The notes: generated by a model not told the origin, from the letters alone. Shown: positions 24,674 through 33,755, numbered from the stretch's first letter. The stretch: DNA of 64,000 bases from a bacterium EF100-94H03 bin56 (GCA_002238685.1 MPMV01000018.1:1-64000), one strand, 5' to 3'. A program made the numbers and translations.

Positions 24674-26865
24674 GTGAGGCCCTTCCCGACATCGTGGCAC
24701 GGCACGGATTCACGGCTGACGAATACGCGAAGATCCTGGACCATATGGGGCGCGAGCCCAACCTGACGGAACTCGGCATCTTCTCGGCCATGTGGAGCGA
24801 GCACTGTTCCTACAAGTCGAGCCGTCACTGGCTCAAGACTCTCGCCTCGAACGCGCCATGGGTGATCTGCGGGCCGGGAGAAAACGCCGGTGTCGTCGAC
24901 ATCGGCGGCGGTCTCGCGGCCGTCTTCAAGATGGAAAGCCACAATCACCCGAGCTTCATCGAACCCTTCCAGGGCGCGGCAACCGGTGTCGGTGGCATCA
25001 TGCGCGATGTCTTCACCATGGGGGCAAGGCCTGTTGCCCTTCTCGACGTGCTGCGCTTCGGCAGCCCGTCGCATCCGCGCACGCGCCACCTCGTGTCGGG
25101 CGTGGTGAGTGGTATCGGCAGTTACGGCAACTGCACGGGCGTGCCCACGGTGGGCGGCCAGACCACCTTCCATGCCAGCTGCAACGGCAACAATCTCGTC
25201 AATGCGATGTGCGTGGGCATCGCTCCGGCGGACCGCATCTTCTACGCCGCGGCCAGCAAACCCGGCGCTCCCGTCATCTATGTCGGATCAAAGACGGGCC
25301 GCGACGGCATCCACGGCGCCAGCATGGCGTCGACCGGGTTCGACGAGGAGGCCGAGGCGAAGAGACCGACCGTCCAGGTCGGCGATCCCTTCACCGAAAA
25401 GCTCCTCCTCGAGGCGTGCCTCGAACTCATGGCGTCGGAGTCGATCATCGCCATCCAGGACATGGGAGCCGCCGGACTGACGTCGTCCGCCGTGGAAATG
25501 GCCGCCCGGGGCGGAGCCGGCATCGACCTCGATCTCGATGCCGTGCCGCAGCGCGAGACCGGCATGACGGCCTACGAGCTGATGCTCTCCGAAAGCCAGG
25601 AGCGCATGCTGATGGTGATTCACGAGCATGCCATGGAGCATGCCCGCGCGGTTTTCGGGAAGTGGGACCTCGACTGTGCGCACATCGGCCGCATCACGAC
25701 GACCGGGCGTCTCGTGGTCAGCATGAACGGCCGCATCGAGGCCGATCTCGCGATCGGGCCCCTGGCCCATGAGGCGCCGGTCTACGAGCGTCCCTGGGCC
25801 CTTCCCGACCCGCGCCCGCCGGTTGGTGTTCCCGTTTCGCCGGTCTCCCTGGAGGCGGCGCTGCTCACCCTTGCAGGGTGCCCCGACCTCGCATCGAGGC
25901 GCTGGATCTGGGAACAGTACGATCATCTGGTCATGGGCCGGACCGTTGCCCCGCCTGGTGGCGATGCCGCGGTCATCGAACTCCCAGGCGACCGGGGTCT
26001 TGCGATGACCGCCGATGCCACACCGCGGTACTGTGAAGCCGATCCCGTGGCGGGTGGCCGCCAGGCGGTGGCCGAGGCATGGCGCAACCTCGTCGCCGTC
26101 GGCGCGCGGCCGCTCGCCGTGACCGACTGCCTCAATTTCGGCAATCCGCAGTCTCCGGCCGTCATGGGAACATTCGTCGGATCGGTCAACGGCATTGCCG
26201 AGGCAAGCCGGGCACTCGACATGCCGGTCGTCTCCGGCAATGTCTCGTTCTACAACGAGACCAGGGGCCAGGCGGTCCAGCCGGCGCCGACCATCGGCGC
26301 CATCGGTCTCATCGATGATCTCGACCGCATGGCGTCGCTTGCCTTCGGCGGCGCGGAAGAGACCATCATGGTGCTCGGCGCCACACACGGTCACCTCGGC
26401 GCCAGTCTGTGGCTGCGGGAAGTCACCGGCGCGGAAGACGGCCCGCCGCCGCCTGTCGACCTCGACGCCGAACGGCGCACCGGAGAGTTCGTTCTCGGCC
26501 TGATCCGCGACCTCGGCCTCGCCTCCTGCCACGATGTCTCGGATGGCGGTCTTCTCGTCGCCCTCGCGGAGATGGCGCTTGCCTCGGATATCGGTTTCCA
26601 GGTGAGGCGACCCGACCGTGGTGTTGGAGCGCATGCCTTCTGGTTCGGCGAGGACCAGGGACGCTTTGTCGTTTCCTCGTCCGCGGAACGGGATGCGATC
26701 GCCGCGGCGGCGAACGATGCCGGTATCTGGTGCACGGTTCTGGGGCGCACGGGCGGGGACATGTTGACAGTCGATGACGGCCGGCCCATATCGATTGAGA
26801 GTGTCCGAACGGTCCACGAGCGCTGGTTGCCGGACACCATGGGCGGCGCAGAGGAGGCATCCTGA
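24670..26865 (+). CDS. purL: Phosphoribosylformylglycinamidine synthase, PurL synthetase subunit
   Basis: A 731-residue small-type PurL, the ATP-dependent synthetase converting FGAR to FGAM. The ATG at 24670 overlaps the purQ stop and gives the expected start (SEALPDIVARHGFTADEY). Motifs include MWSEHCSYKSS, FKMESHNHPS, the first-half GAAGLTSS and the repeated second half (LNFGNPQ, SGNVSFYNE, CHDVSDGGL). The frame stays open upstream to 24250, but that part is a shadow of purQ. Confidence 0.96.
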   Translation: MSEALPDIVARHGFTADEYAKILDHMGREPNLTELGIFSAMWSEHCSYKSSRHWLKTLASNAPWVICGPGENAGVVDIGGGLAAVFKMESHNHPSFIEPFQGAATGVGGIMRDVFTMGARPVALLDVLRFGSPSHPRTRHLVSGVVSGIGSYGNCTGVPTVGGQTTFHASCNGNNLVNAMCVGIAPADRIFYAAASKPGAPVIYVGSKTGRDGIHGASMASTGFDEEAEAKRPTVQVGDPFTEKLLLEACLELMASESIIAIQDMGAAGLTSSAVEMAARGGAGIDLDLDAVPQRETGMTAYELMLSESQERMLMVIHEHAMEHARAVFGKWDLDCAHIGRITTTGRLVVSMNGRIEADLAIGPLAHEAPVYERPWALPDPRPPVGVPVSPVSLEAALLTLAGCPDLASRRWIWEQYDHLVMGRTVAPPGGDAAVIELPGDRGLAMTADATPRYCEADPVAGGRQAVAEAWRNLVAVGARPLAVTDCLNFGNPQSPAVMGTFVGSVNGIAEASRALDMPVVSGNVSFYNETRGQAVQPAPTIGAIGLIDDLDRMASLAFGGAEETIMVLGATHGHLGASLWLREVTGAEDGPPPPVDLDAERRTGEFVLGLIRDLGLASCHDVSDGGLLVALAEMALASDIGFQVRRPDRGVGAHAFWFGEDQGRFVVSSSAERDAIAAAANDAGIWCTVLGRTGGDMLTVDDGRPISIESVRTVHERWLPDTMGGAEEAS

Positions 26866-27098
26866 TGGCCATGAGTGCTGCGGAAATCGAACACCTCATT
26901 CTCGAGGCCTTCCCCGATGCCTCGATCGAGATCGAGGATCTGCGTGGCGACGGCGACCACTATGCCGCCACCGTCACCAGCGGCGCCTTTGCCGGAAAGA
27001 CGCGGGTGCAGCAGCACCAGCTGGTCTACCGGGCACTCAAGGGGAAGATGGGTGGTGAGCTGCATGCCCTCGCGCTCACCACGCGTACGCCGGACTAG
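26865..27098 (+). CDS. BolA-family protein
   Basis: A 77-residue BolA-like protein with the class II fold: VQQHQLVYRAL helix-turn and the closing LHALALTTRTP strand. The ATG overlaps the purL stop by one base. BolA-like proteins bind monothiol glutaredoxins and help move or sense [2Fe-2S] clusters. The CGFS glutaredoxin gene 77 bases downstream is its expected partner, a pairing common in alphaproteobacteria. Confidence 0.92.
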   Translation: MAMSAAEIEHLILEAFPDASIEIEDLRGDGDHYAATVTSGAFAGKTRVQQHQLVYRALKGKMGGELHALALTTRTPD

Positions 27099-27174
27099 TG
27101 GCCTTCGGCTCGCGGTTTGCCTATGGTGACCGCCAGGCACGGCACAAGACGATCCTTCGAAGGAGACCGATACC

Positions 27175-27516
27175 ATGGCACTGAACGAACACACGAAACA
27201 GCAGATCGACAGGGAACTTGGCGGGAACGACGTGGTTCTCTTCATGAAGGGAACGCCGGTGTTCCCGATGTGCGGCTTCTCGGCGGCGTCCGTGCAGATC
27301 CTTTCCCACCTCGGGGTACGCTTCAAGGGGATCAACGTCCTCGAGGCGCCGGAGATCCGCGAGGGCATCAAGACCTACAGCGACTGGCCGACCATTCCGC
27401 AACTTTATGTCAAGGGCGAATTCGTGGGCGGGTGCGACATCTTGAAGGAGATGTACGTCAGCGGCGAACTGCAGAGCCACCTCGCCGAAAAGGGAATCGA
27501 GACTGACCCTGTCTGA
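27175..27516 (+). CDS. grxD: Monothiol glutaredoxin, Grx4/GrxD type
   Basis: A 113-residue CGFS glutaredoxin. The active-site MCGFSAAS follows FMKGTPVFP, and later WPTIPQLYVKGEFVGGCDI gives the cis-Pro and glutathione-binding loop. AAGGAG lies 9 bases before the ATG. Members bind a glutathione-ligated [2Fe-2S] cluster and cooperate with BolA in Fe-S delivery. The stop overlaps the next start by one base. Confidence 0.95.
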   Translation: MALNEHTKQQIDRELGGNDVVLFMKGTPVFPMCGFSAASVQILSHLGVRFKGINVLEAPEIREGIKTYSDWPTIPQLYVKGEFVGGCDILKEMYVSGELQSHLAEKGIETDPV

Positions 27517-27851
27517 TGACGTTCGCCGACCCGGGTCACATTACTGTCTGGCATGCCCATGTCAGCTATGACCCTGCAACCCGCGACCAGGCCCTTCTGC
27601 TGCGCGAGGCGATCGGTTCGACGTTCGACGTCCTTCTCGGACGCATGAGGGACGAGCCGGTCGGTCCCCACCCCAGGCCCATGTTCATGGTGGAGTTTGC
27701 CGCCGGCGAGTTCGCTCGCCTGGTCCCCTGGCTCAGCCTCAATCACCAGAGCCTGCCGATCCTCATCCACCCGGAGACCGGCAACTTCATCGCCGATCAC
27801 CGCGACAACGCCCTGTGGATCAACGAGCGCCTCGAGCTCAACCTCTCCTGA
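27516..27851 (+). CDS. DOPA 4,5-dioxygenase family protein
   Basis: A 111-residue protein of the DOPA dioxygenase family. ITVWHAHVSYDP opens it, GPHPRPMFMVEF lies in the middle, and LPILIHPETGNFIADHRD closes it; the His residues in these segments are likely metal ligands. Many bacterial members are annotated as putative extradiol dioxygenases without a known substrate. It is coupled to grxD by a one-base overlap, so it shares the purine/bolA/grxD transcript. Confidence 0.88.
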   Translation: MTFADPGHITVWHAHVSYDPATRDQALLLREAIGSTFDVLLGRMRDEPVGPHPRPMFMVEFAAGEFARLVPWLSLNHQSLPILIHPETGNFIADHRDNALWINERLELNLS

Positions 27852-28351
27852 TATCCCCGGCCACCACAAGCCTGAAGACTCAACCATCGCCAATAGTCTG
27901 GACGGCAGAAGCTGCGTCATCACCGCGACAATCATGCACGGCCACATGTCAGCAAGTTTCTATACTGGCCATGTCGGTCAACCTGCCGCTGATGGAGACG
28001 CTTCGGTAACCGGCAATGGAGAGACTTGCAGCTGATGCGGCTCGGTCCCCCGGGCCACACGGTTGCCAGGGTTGGGGTCCCCCATGCTCCGGGAAGGACT
28101 CCCACCTGATCGTGATCGAATGCGCTATCAGCCCGGAAGGTTGCTCCACCATCGAAGCGGACATCATCACCGACAGCGCCGATCGCCGCTGGATGACCTA
28201 GGCGGTCTGCCCGGCACGCCATTCGGTGGCACTGCGATGTGTCGCGAAACATGGAATTCTACTTTGTTTCACGACACTGCGTCTTTGAATGTCGCTTCGC
28301 CCTTCGATACTTGCTTCATTGAGACACAACTCTTCATGAAGTTTCGCGTTG
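27852..28351. other. Intergenic region before the integrase relic
   Basis: About 500 bases without a confident gene. A short frame at 28016-28201 ends IEADIITDSADRRWMT and looks coding in composition, but matches nothing I recognise and has no clear ribosome site. GGGGTCCCCC near 28075-28084 is palindromic. Given the integrase fragment just downstream, this is probably decayed mobile-element DNA. Confidence 0.45.
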
Positions 28352-28510
28352 AGAGAACCCGTGACATTCGTCACCATTTGCGTCCCGCACTCTGGCCCTC
28401 GGCGAGGGCCTGCCGATGATCGGCAAGCTGCTCGACCACCGCGAGATACGCGCATCTGGCAAACGTGTCCTGAAGGCGTCGGGGACAGCATCGCGCCGAC
28501 CGAACCTTAA
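28352..28510 (+). pseudogene. Tyrosine recombinase (phage-type integrase), C-terminal relic
   Basis: Pieces in three frames line up with the integrase catalytic end. ERTRDIRH (from 28352) carries the conserved R-H. FASRTLALGEGLPMIGKLLD then HREI (28377-28448) is the box before the Tyr. RYAHLANVS (28444-28473) holds the catalytic Tyr. GVGDSIAPTEP with TAA ends at 28510. At least three small indels separate them, and the N-terminal two-thirds are absent or unrecognisable. It marks an old integration event beside the DUF4143 ATPase gene and an AbiEii fragment. Confidence 0.7.
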
Positions 28511-28587
28511 CGGGTACTCTCCGCCATCATATCCCGTCGCCTCCCCAGCCAATAGGCGCTCGTCCAACTGCAACCAATGCAACTATC

Positions 28588-28645
28588 TTCAATTGGCCGA
28601 GACCCAAACTTGCAATTGGCCGCACCCTGAGCTTACATTCGGCCG
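28588..28645 (+). promoter_or_regulatory. Promoter with three ~22-bp-spaced AATTGGCCG-type repeats
   Basis: TTCAATTGGCCG (28588), TTGCAATTGGCCG (28610) and TTACATTCGGCCG (28633) repeat at 22-23 base spacing. The middle copy holds a -35-like TTGCAA at 28610-28615. Seventeen bases on, the third copy holds a -10-like TTACAT at 28633-28638. A start at about 28645 would coincide with the ATG at 28646, and there is no ribosome site, so the transcript may be leaderless. The repeats could be operator sites. Confidence 0.55.
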
Positions 28646-29986
28646 ATGTCGAATCCGGTCTTCTATCCCCGGTCCGTCGAGCGCCGGCTTGTCGAAGCGC
28701 TCGAGGATTCGCCGGTCGTACTGATTCACGGGCCCCGTCAGTGCGGCAAGACAACGCTCGCTCAGTTCACCTGCGCGCCGAACTATCTGACCTGGCGTGG
28801 CAACGACTTGACTTGGGACGGGATTCCGCTCGCATGGGGATACTCTCAGGAAGATCGGGACTACACGTACTTCAGCTTTGACGATCCCGTTACGAGAGAC
28901 GGCGCCCGGGCGGACCCGACGGGTTTCGTTGCCGACTTGCCAGAGCGCGTTATCCTTGACGAAGTCCAGCGTGTTCCCGAGCTCTTTGAGGCGATCAAGA
29001 TATCGGTGGACCGCCAGCGGGCTCCGGGACGTTTCCTGCTTACGGGCTCCACCAACGTCTTTCTTGTTCCCCAATTGTCAGATTCGCTCGCGGGACGCAT
29101 ACAAATCGTGCCCTTGCATCCTTTGACACAGTTTGAGCTTACGGGTCATTCAACCCCATCTCGTCCCGATGCGGACTTCCTGAACGCCTTGTTCGGCGAC
29201 GGTTTTTCGATGTTCCAATGCGAGCGTCTCGCAGGACAGCTTGTCGAGAAGATCGTTGCCGGCGGCTATCCTGCGGCATTGGAGCGTCCGACCCCGAGGC
29301 GCCTGGCGAATTGGTATCGCGACTATGTGGAGGCACTCGTCCAGCGCGACGTGCGGGACATCACCCGGGTTCGCTCGCTCGACGTCCTGCCAAGGCTCCT
29401 TCGTGCCGCCGCTGCGCAGACGGCTCAGCTCTTCAACCTCAGCAGTCTGGCCTCGCCATTCGAGCTCAGTCGGCCGTCAATTGGAGACTACATCACGCTC
29501 CTCGAGAGGCTCTTCCTGCTGGAACAGCTCCCGGCCTGGCACAGCAATCGACTGAAGCGGATGGTCAAAAGACCAAAGTTGCATCTCACCGACACCGGCC
29601 TCGCCGCAGCCTTGCTCGGCACCGACGCCAAGGCGCTCGCGGCAGATAGAAATCTCCTGGGACATTTCCTGGAAACGTTTGTGTACCAAGAATTGCGAAA
29701 GCAGGCGAGTTGGCACGACGCACCGACCGCGTTCTTCCACTTCCGAGACAAGGACGGCGTGGAGACGGATATCGTCATCGAGCAGACGTCCGGTGCCGTC
29801 GCCGGCGTGGAGATCAAGGCGGCGGCCACAGTGAACCCGACTGACTTTCGTGGATTGCGCAAGCTCGAAAGGGCAGTCGGTAACCGATTCGTTCGCGGCA
29901 TAGTGCTCTATGACGGTGAAACCAGCATCCCCTTCGGTGATCGTTTGCATGCAGTTCCAATCTCCCGATTGTGGAGAATGCCGTAA
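28646..29986 (+). CDS. ATP-binding protein, AAA_14/DUF4143 family
   Basis: A 446-residue protein. The N-terminal AAA domain has Walker A HGPRQCGKTT (29-38), Walker B RVILDEVQRVPELF and sensor FLLTGSTN. The middle winged-helix-like region (YRDYVEALVQRDVRDITRV) leads to the C-terminal DUF4143 part with RPKLHLTDTGLAAALLG and a nuclease-like GVETDIVIE...GVEIKA fold (D-x18-ExK-type spacing). Such proteins are common, mobile and functionally obscure. AT content is higher than in its neighbours. Flanking integrase and AbiEii fragments support acquisition by transfer. Confidence 0.9.
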   Translation: MSNPVFYPRSVERRLVEALEDSPVVLIHGPRQCGKTTLAQFTCAPNYLTWRGNDLTWDGIPLAWGYSQEDRDYTYFSFDDPVTRDGARADPTGFVADLPERVILDEVQRVPELFEAIKISVDRQRAPGRFLLTGSTNVFLVPQLSDSLAGRIQIVPLHPLTQFELTGHSTPSRPDADFLNALFGDGFSMFQCERLAGQLVEKIVAGGYPAALERPTPRRLANWYRDYVEALVQRDVRDITRVRSLDVLPRLLRAAAAQTAQLFNLSSLASPFELSRPSIGDYITLLERLFLLEQLPAWHSNRLKRMVKRPKLHLTDTGLAAALLGTDAKALAADRNLLGHFLETFVYQELRKQASWHDAPTAFFHFRDKDGVETDIVIEQTSGAVAGVEIKAAATVNPTDFRGLRKLERAVGNRFVRGIVLYDGETSIPFGDRLHAVPISRLWRMP

Positions 29987-30164
29987 GCGCTATTGCCCGA
30001 CCTTGCCAAGGCGCGTTGGAAAAAGCATCAGGCCTGCGTGCCACGGCCCGCACCGGTACGGGGGTTCGGCGTTGCAACGGGCTTGTTCCACTCTTCAAGA
30101 ACCGAACCATATCCGGTATCTGGTTTTCCTGCGCTACTCGGCGGAAGCCGGACTACGCAACATC

Positions 30165-30275
30165 ATGATCGCCGAAGCCGAGGTCGTGCTCACCTACCTT
30201 CTCGAGGTGATGGCGGAGCACGGCATCCTGGACAAGCTCGCCTTCAAGGGCGGTACATGCCTGTGCAGGGACTGA
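30165..30275 (+). pseudogene. AbiEii-type nucleotidyltransferase, N-terminal fragment
   Basis: Only ~36 residues remain: IAEAEVVLTYLLEVMAEHGI then LDKLAFKGGTCLCRD and TGA. FKGGT is the first nucleotidyltransferase motif of AbiEii/AbiGii toxins; the DxD and all later parts are missing. It lies at the right edge of the presumed insertion after the DUF4143 gene, and is a different copy from the one at 8487. Confidence 0.7.
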
Positions 30276-30401
30276 AAGCAAATGTCCGTCCGGCGACAAC
30301 GCCGTGTCCTGATGACTCCATGTCAGGATGAGACCATCGAGGCGTGCGAAACGGCGGGTAGATGCCTACAATGCCCGTGGACGGTCACTCGCGGGAACAC
30401 G

Positions 30402-31034
30402 TTGCGCGTTCTGACGATCTTCTGCCACCCCGAACGGGAGTCCTTCACCGGAGCGCTTCTCGATGCGTTCCTCTCAGGACTCGAGGATGCCCGTCATGCC
30501 TGGGATCTGGCCGACCTTCACAGGGAAGGATTCGATCCGCGGTTCCGCCCGGACGATTTTGCCCAGTTCACGAAGGGGCCGGGGGCGATGCCCCCGGACG
30601 TGTTGTGCGAGCAGGAGCGCGTCATGCGCGCCGACGCCATCGCCTTCGTCTTTCCCGTCTGGTGGTGGTCGTTTCCGGCCATGCTGAAGGGCTGGATCGA
30701 CCGGGTGTGGTGCCAGGGATGGGCCTACGATTTCACGATCCGGCAATCCCGCGGCCTTCTGACACTGGAGCGGGCGGTTCTTCTCTGCTCCGCCGGGTCG
30801 TCCGCCGCCACCTATCGGCGCTATGGTTACCAGGAGGCGATGCGCCGCTCGATCGACGTCGGCGTTCTTGGCTACTGCGGCATCGACGACGTTGCGATGC
30901 ACATCTTCCCGGGAGTGGACGACGACAGTGATGCCCGACCAGCCTGGCTGGCAATGGCCCGGAAGATCGGACGGAACATGACCGCCAAACCACCGGCGCC
31001 TGCCATGTCATACCGTTCGCTGCCCAACATGTGA
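30402..31034 (+). CDS. NAD(P)H oxidoreductase, flavodoxin-fold (MdaB/WrbA-like quinone reductase)
   Basis: About 210 residues. RVLTIFCHPERESFTGALLD is the flavodoxin-fold phosphate loop, and FVFPVWWWSFPAMLKGWIDRVW is the conserved FMN/FAD-binding block (split here only by my reading). AVLLCSAGSS follows. The frame is open from 30282, but homology begins right after the TTG at 30402, preceded by GCGGGA; a start farther upstream cannot be excluded. It is likely a soluble flavoprotein reducing quinones or supplying electrons. It precedes the MBL hydrolase by 16 bases. Confidence 0.82.
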   Translation: MRVLTIFCHPERESFTGALLDAFLSGLEDARHAWDLADLHREGFDPRFRPDDFAQFTKGPGAMPPDVLCEQERVMRADAIAFVFPVWWWSFPAMLKGWIDRVWCQGWAYDFTIRQSRGLLTLERAVLLCSAGSSAATYRRYGYQEAMRRSIDVGVLGYCGIDDVAMHIFPGVDDDSDARPAWLAMARKIGRNMTAKPPAPAMSYRSLPNM

Positions 31035-31050
31035 CGCCGGGAGACCCGTC

Positions 31051-31776
31051 ATGCGTATCGCCACACCCGAGACCTGGTACGAGACAACCTCCCTCGAGGA
31101 CGGCGTGACGCATGTCCACGAGCCCTTCATCAAGGCCTTCTTCCGCTGCAATATCTGGCACGTGCGCGGCCGCGACCGCGACATGCTGGTGGACAGCGGC
31201 ATGGGTGTCGTGAGTCTCGTCGAACAGGTGGCGCTGGTGGCCGAACGCCCCTGCCTGGCGGTGGCGAGTCACACCCATTTCGACCACATAGGCTGCCACC
31301 ACGAATTCCGGGAGCGTCTGTGCCATCGCCACGAGGCCGCCCTGATGGCACGGCCCACCCGCGCCAACACTCTCGCGGATCCTTACGTCACCGACGACAT
31401 CTTCACCCGGCGTCCTCCCGGGCCCTACAGTTCGCGAAGCTACGAAGTAAGATCCGCACCGGCCACGCGGCTCATCGACGATGGCGACCGCGTCGATCTG
31501 GGCGACCGGAGTTTCGAGGTGATGCATACGCCCGGACACTCCCCCGGCAGCATCATGCTGTGGGAGGCGGCCACGGGCATCCTGTTCTCCGGCGACACGA
31601 TCTATGACGGACCACTCATTGACGATGCCTATCATTCCGACAGGCAAGCCTATGCCGTCACCATGAAACGCATCCACGATCTTCCGGTTCGTGTCGTCCA
31701 CGGCGGCCACTTTCCGAGTTTCGACGGCAGGCGCTACCGCGCGCTCATCGCCGCCTGGCTCGGACAAACGACTTGA
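31051..31776 (+). CDS. MBL-fold metallo-hydrolase
   Basis: A 241-residue metallo-beta-lactamase-fold hydrolase with the zinc motif SHTHFDHIG, then HTPGHSPGS, SGDTIYDG and VVHGGHFPSF. The latter supply the remaining His and Asp ligands. There is no signal peptide. The substrate is not evident; relatives cleave thioesters, lactones or phosphoesters. Its place between the flavin reductase and the Rieske/Pot block suggests a role in the same catabolic route, inferred from context only. Confidence 0.9.
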   Translation: MRIATPETWYETTSLEDGVTHVHEPFIKAFFRCNIWHVRGRDRDMLVDSGMGVVSLVEQVALVAERPCLAVASHTHFDHIGCHHEFRERLCHRHEAALMARPTRANTLADPYVTDDIFTRRPPGPYSSRSYEVRSAPATRLIDDGDRVDLGDRSFEVMHTPGHSPGSIMLWEAATGILFSGDTIYDGPLIDDAYHSDRQAYAVTMKRIHDLPVRVVHGGHFPSFDGRRYRALIAAWLGQTT

Positions 31777-32194
31777 GGGTGCCGTACGGCACATCGTTCG
31801 GCCGGCCTTCGTAACAATGGAACCTGGCAGGCAACCGGTGCCACTCGCACCGGGAATCCCGGACATCGCCGACGGCGTCGAAGACCCTCATCCCGTCGCG
31901 CCACTGGCCATTCGGGACGCTTTCACTGAGACAAAATGGAACCGGCTCCAGTCGCTGGCGGAGTTCACTGCGGAGACGAAGTTGCGCCCAGACACACGTT
32001 CCTGGCGCGCGTAGATCCGCTGTCGACGCACACGACGTTTTCTGCATGGTTTGGCAATCATCATGAACGTTCAGCCGCAGGACACGCAGGAAACCCACCG
32101 TCGACTGAAGTTGTGGCTGCGTCTGCCATCTGGAATACTGACCAAAACTTCGCACGGGCGGAAAAATTGTGACAGGAAAAGCGGGAGGGGGAGG
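31777..32194. other. Intergenic region with palindrome and hairpin before the cupin operon
   Basis: GTGCCGTACGGCAC at 31779-31792 is a perfect 14-base palindrome beginning 2 bases after the MBL stop. CCGGTGC-CACTC-GCACCGG at 31835-31853 can form a 7-bp hairpin. Either could end the upstream transcript or bind a regulator. Farther on, TTGTGG (32111-32116), 17 bases, and AATACT (32134-32139) make a fair sigma70-like promoter for the cupin gene. No gene is recognised here. Confidence 0.5.
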
Positions 32195-32584
32195 ATGACG
32201 GACCGGGCGGCAGGTTTTCATGTGAGCAGGGCGTCGGATGCCTCCTGGACCGCCGATGACGGAGACTCGGCGTTCGTCAGCCGGGACCTCGGACTCGAGG
32301 TTGCGACGGGGGGCAGGTTCGCGGCCGATGTCAGCCGGGCGACCGGACACGGGGCGCTCGAGGAGCTTCATTCCCACCTGCTCGACTTCCAAATCGTCTA
32401 CGTGCTCGAGGGGACCGCGACATTCTGGTACGAGGGCGAGGGCGAGGTGACGTTCGCAAGAGGCGACTTCGTGCACCAGCCGCCGGGAATTGCGCATCGC
32501 GTCATCACCGTCTCGCCGGACTGCGAACTTCTCCAGGTAACAGCTCCGGCGGACTACGAGACGGTCGCCACCGACGCTTCCTGA
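32195..32584 (+). CDS. Cupin-domain protein
   Basis: A 129-residue single-domain cupin. ELHSHLLDFQIVYVLEG gives the first cupin motif (H-x-H...E/Q-like), and GDFVHQPPGIAHRV the second. The ATG at 32195 follows a strong GGGAGGGGGAGG site; the frame runs up to 32051 without support. It may bind a metal and act on, or sense, the substrate of the Rieske oxygenase encoded 8 bases downstream. No DNA-binding domain is present, so a regulator role would be indirect. Confidence 0.85.
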   Translation: MTDRAAGFHVSRASDASWTADDGDSAFVSRDLGLEVATGGRFAADVSRATGHGALEELHSHLLDFQIVYVLEGTATFWYEGEGEVTFARGDFVHQPPGIAHRVITVSPDCELLQVTAPADYETVATDAS

Positions 32585-32591
32585 TAACGTC

Positions 32592-33755
32592 ATGACCGCC
32601 GGGCACCGCGTCAGCGACGACCCTCTGGCCTCACCGGTCCTCGCTCCCCGCTACTACACGGATCCGGCGGTGTTCGAGGCGGAAAGGACGAGTGTCTTCC
32701 ACGCCTCGTGGATCTACATGTGCCATGCTGGCGAAGTGCCGGAACCGGGCTCCATGCTGCCCCGGACGATCCATGGAGAACCGCTGGTCGTCGTGCGCAA
32801 TCGCGAGGGGGAATTGCGCGCCTTCCACAATGTCTGTCAGCACCGCGCCATGCAGGTCGTGAAGGAGCGGTGCCGCCGCAATGTACTGCAATGCCCCTAT
32901 CACGGGTGGGTCTACGATCTCGACGGGCGTCTCGTCGGCGCCAGGCGCACGGCGCATCTCGAGGCCTTCGACAGGACCTCGCTCGGCCTCCTTCCGGTAC
33001 GGTTCGCGGAAATCGACTCGTTCGTCTTCGTCAACATCGATGGCACGGCACCTCCTGCCGAAGAGATTTTCGGACCGGTCCTCGCGGATGCCCGCGCCTG
33101 CGGCGTGGAGCCGGCAGGTCTGCTCAAGGCGCGCCATATAGACTACGAGATACGCGCCAACTGGAAGGTGGTGATCGACAATTTCGTCGAGTCCTACCAC
33201 ACCGAAGTCGCCCATCCCGGCTATTGCGAATACGCCGACTTCGACCGTGCCTTCGTCGAGGACGGACCCTGGCATACCCTGATGGGAGGCCCGCCAGCAC
33301 GGCACGTGATGGAGTCCTGCCGCCGGGACGGAATTCCCGGTGTAACGGCGAACCGCTACAACTGGGCATGGCCGACAACGATGGTGCTGTTCTCTCCCGG
33401 TCCCGCCAATCTCTTCATCTGGGAAGCGATCCCCCTTTCATGGGAACGGACCGTGTTCCGTCACACGTTCTTCTTCGACCGGCCCGAGGACGACCTGCTG
33501 CCCGAGCAGCAGGCACACATCTCGATGGACGGCGCGCTTCAGGCCGAGGACACGGTGCTTGTCGAAGGGGTCTGGCAGGGGCTGAAGTCCCTTGCGGCGC
33601 CGCGGGTCGGCCGCTACGTCGTCAACGACGGGGAAACGCAGCACAGCGAGCGGGCCGTGTGGCGGTTCCACCACCGCCTCCAGGGGCTCTACGACCTGGC
33701 CGGAAGGGCCGAGGCCCGGCATCCATCAACATCACCGAGGGAGACAGTTTCATGA
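32592..33755 (+). CDS. Rieske non-heme iron oxygenase, alpha subunit
   Basis: A 387-residue ring-hydroxylating/demethylating oxygenase. The Rieske [2Fe-2S] motif is CQHRAM (C-x-H) followed by CPYHGW (C-x2-H). The catalytic domain has NWKVVIDNFVESYHTEVAHP, whose two His residues with a later Asp bind iron. Related enzymes hydroxylate aromatics or demethylate quaternary amines such as betaines and carnitine. The polyamine/quaternary-amine-type transporter that follows favours an amine substrate, but this is inference. No ferredoxin or reductase gene adjoins; the flavoprotein at 30402 is one possible donor. It overlaps the next gene by 4 bases. Confidence 0.92.
   Translation: MTAGHRVSDDPLASPVLAPRYYTDPAVFEAERTSVFHASWIYMCHAGEVPEPGSMLPRTIHGEPLVVVRNREGELRAFHNVCQHRAMQVVKERCRRNVLQCPYHGWVYDLDGRLVGARRTAHLEAFDRTSLGLLPVRFAEIDSFVFVNIDGTAPPAEEIFGPVLADARACGVEPAGLLKARHIDYEIRANWKVVIDNFVESYHTEVAHPGYCEYADFDRAFVEDGPWHTLMGGPPARHVMESCRRDGIPGVTANRYNWAWPTTMVLFSPGPANLFIWEAIPLSWERTVFRHTFFFDRPEDDLLPEQQAHISMDGALQAEDTVLVEGVWQGLKSLAAPRVGRYVVNDGETQHSERAVWRFHHRLQGLYDLAGRAEARHPSTSPRETVS

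Noticed and set aside
31745-32593. 282-residue minus-strand frame
   Set aside because: It covers the cupin gene in antisense and has no family resemblance.
32708-33751. N-terminal extension of the PotD-like frame into the oxygenase gene
   Set aside because: Arg/Gly-rich translation of the other frame; a clear signal peptide starts at 33752.
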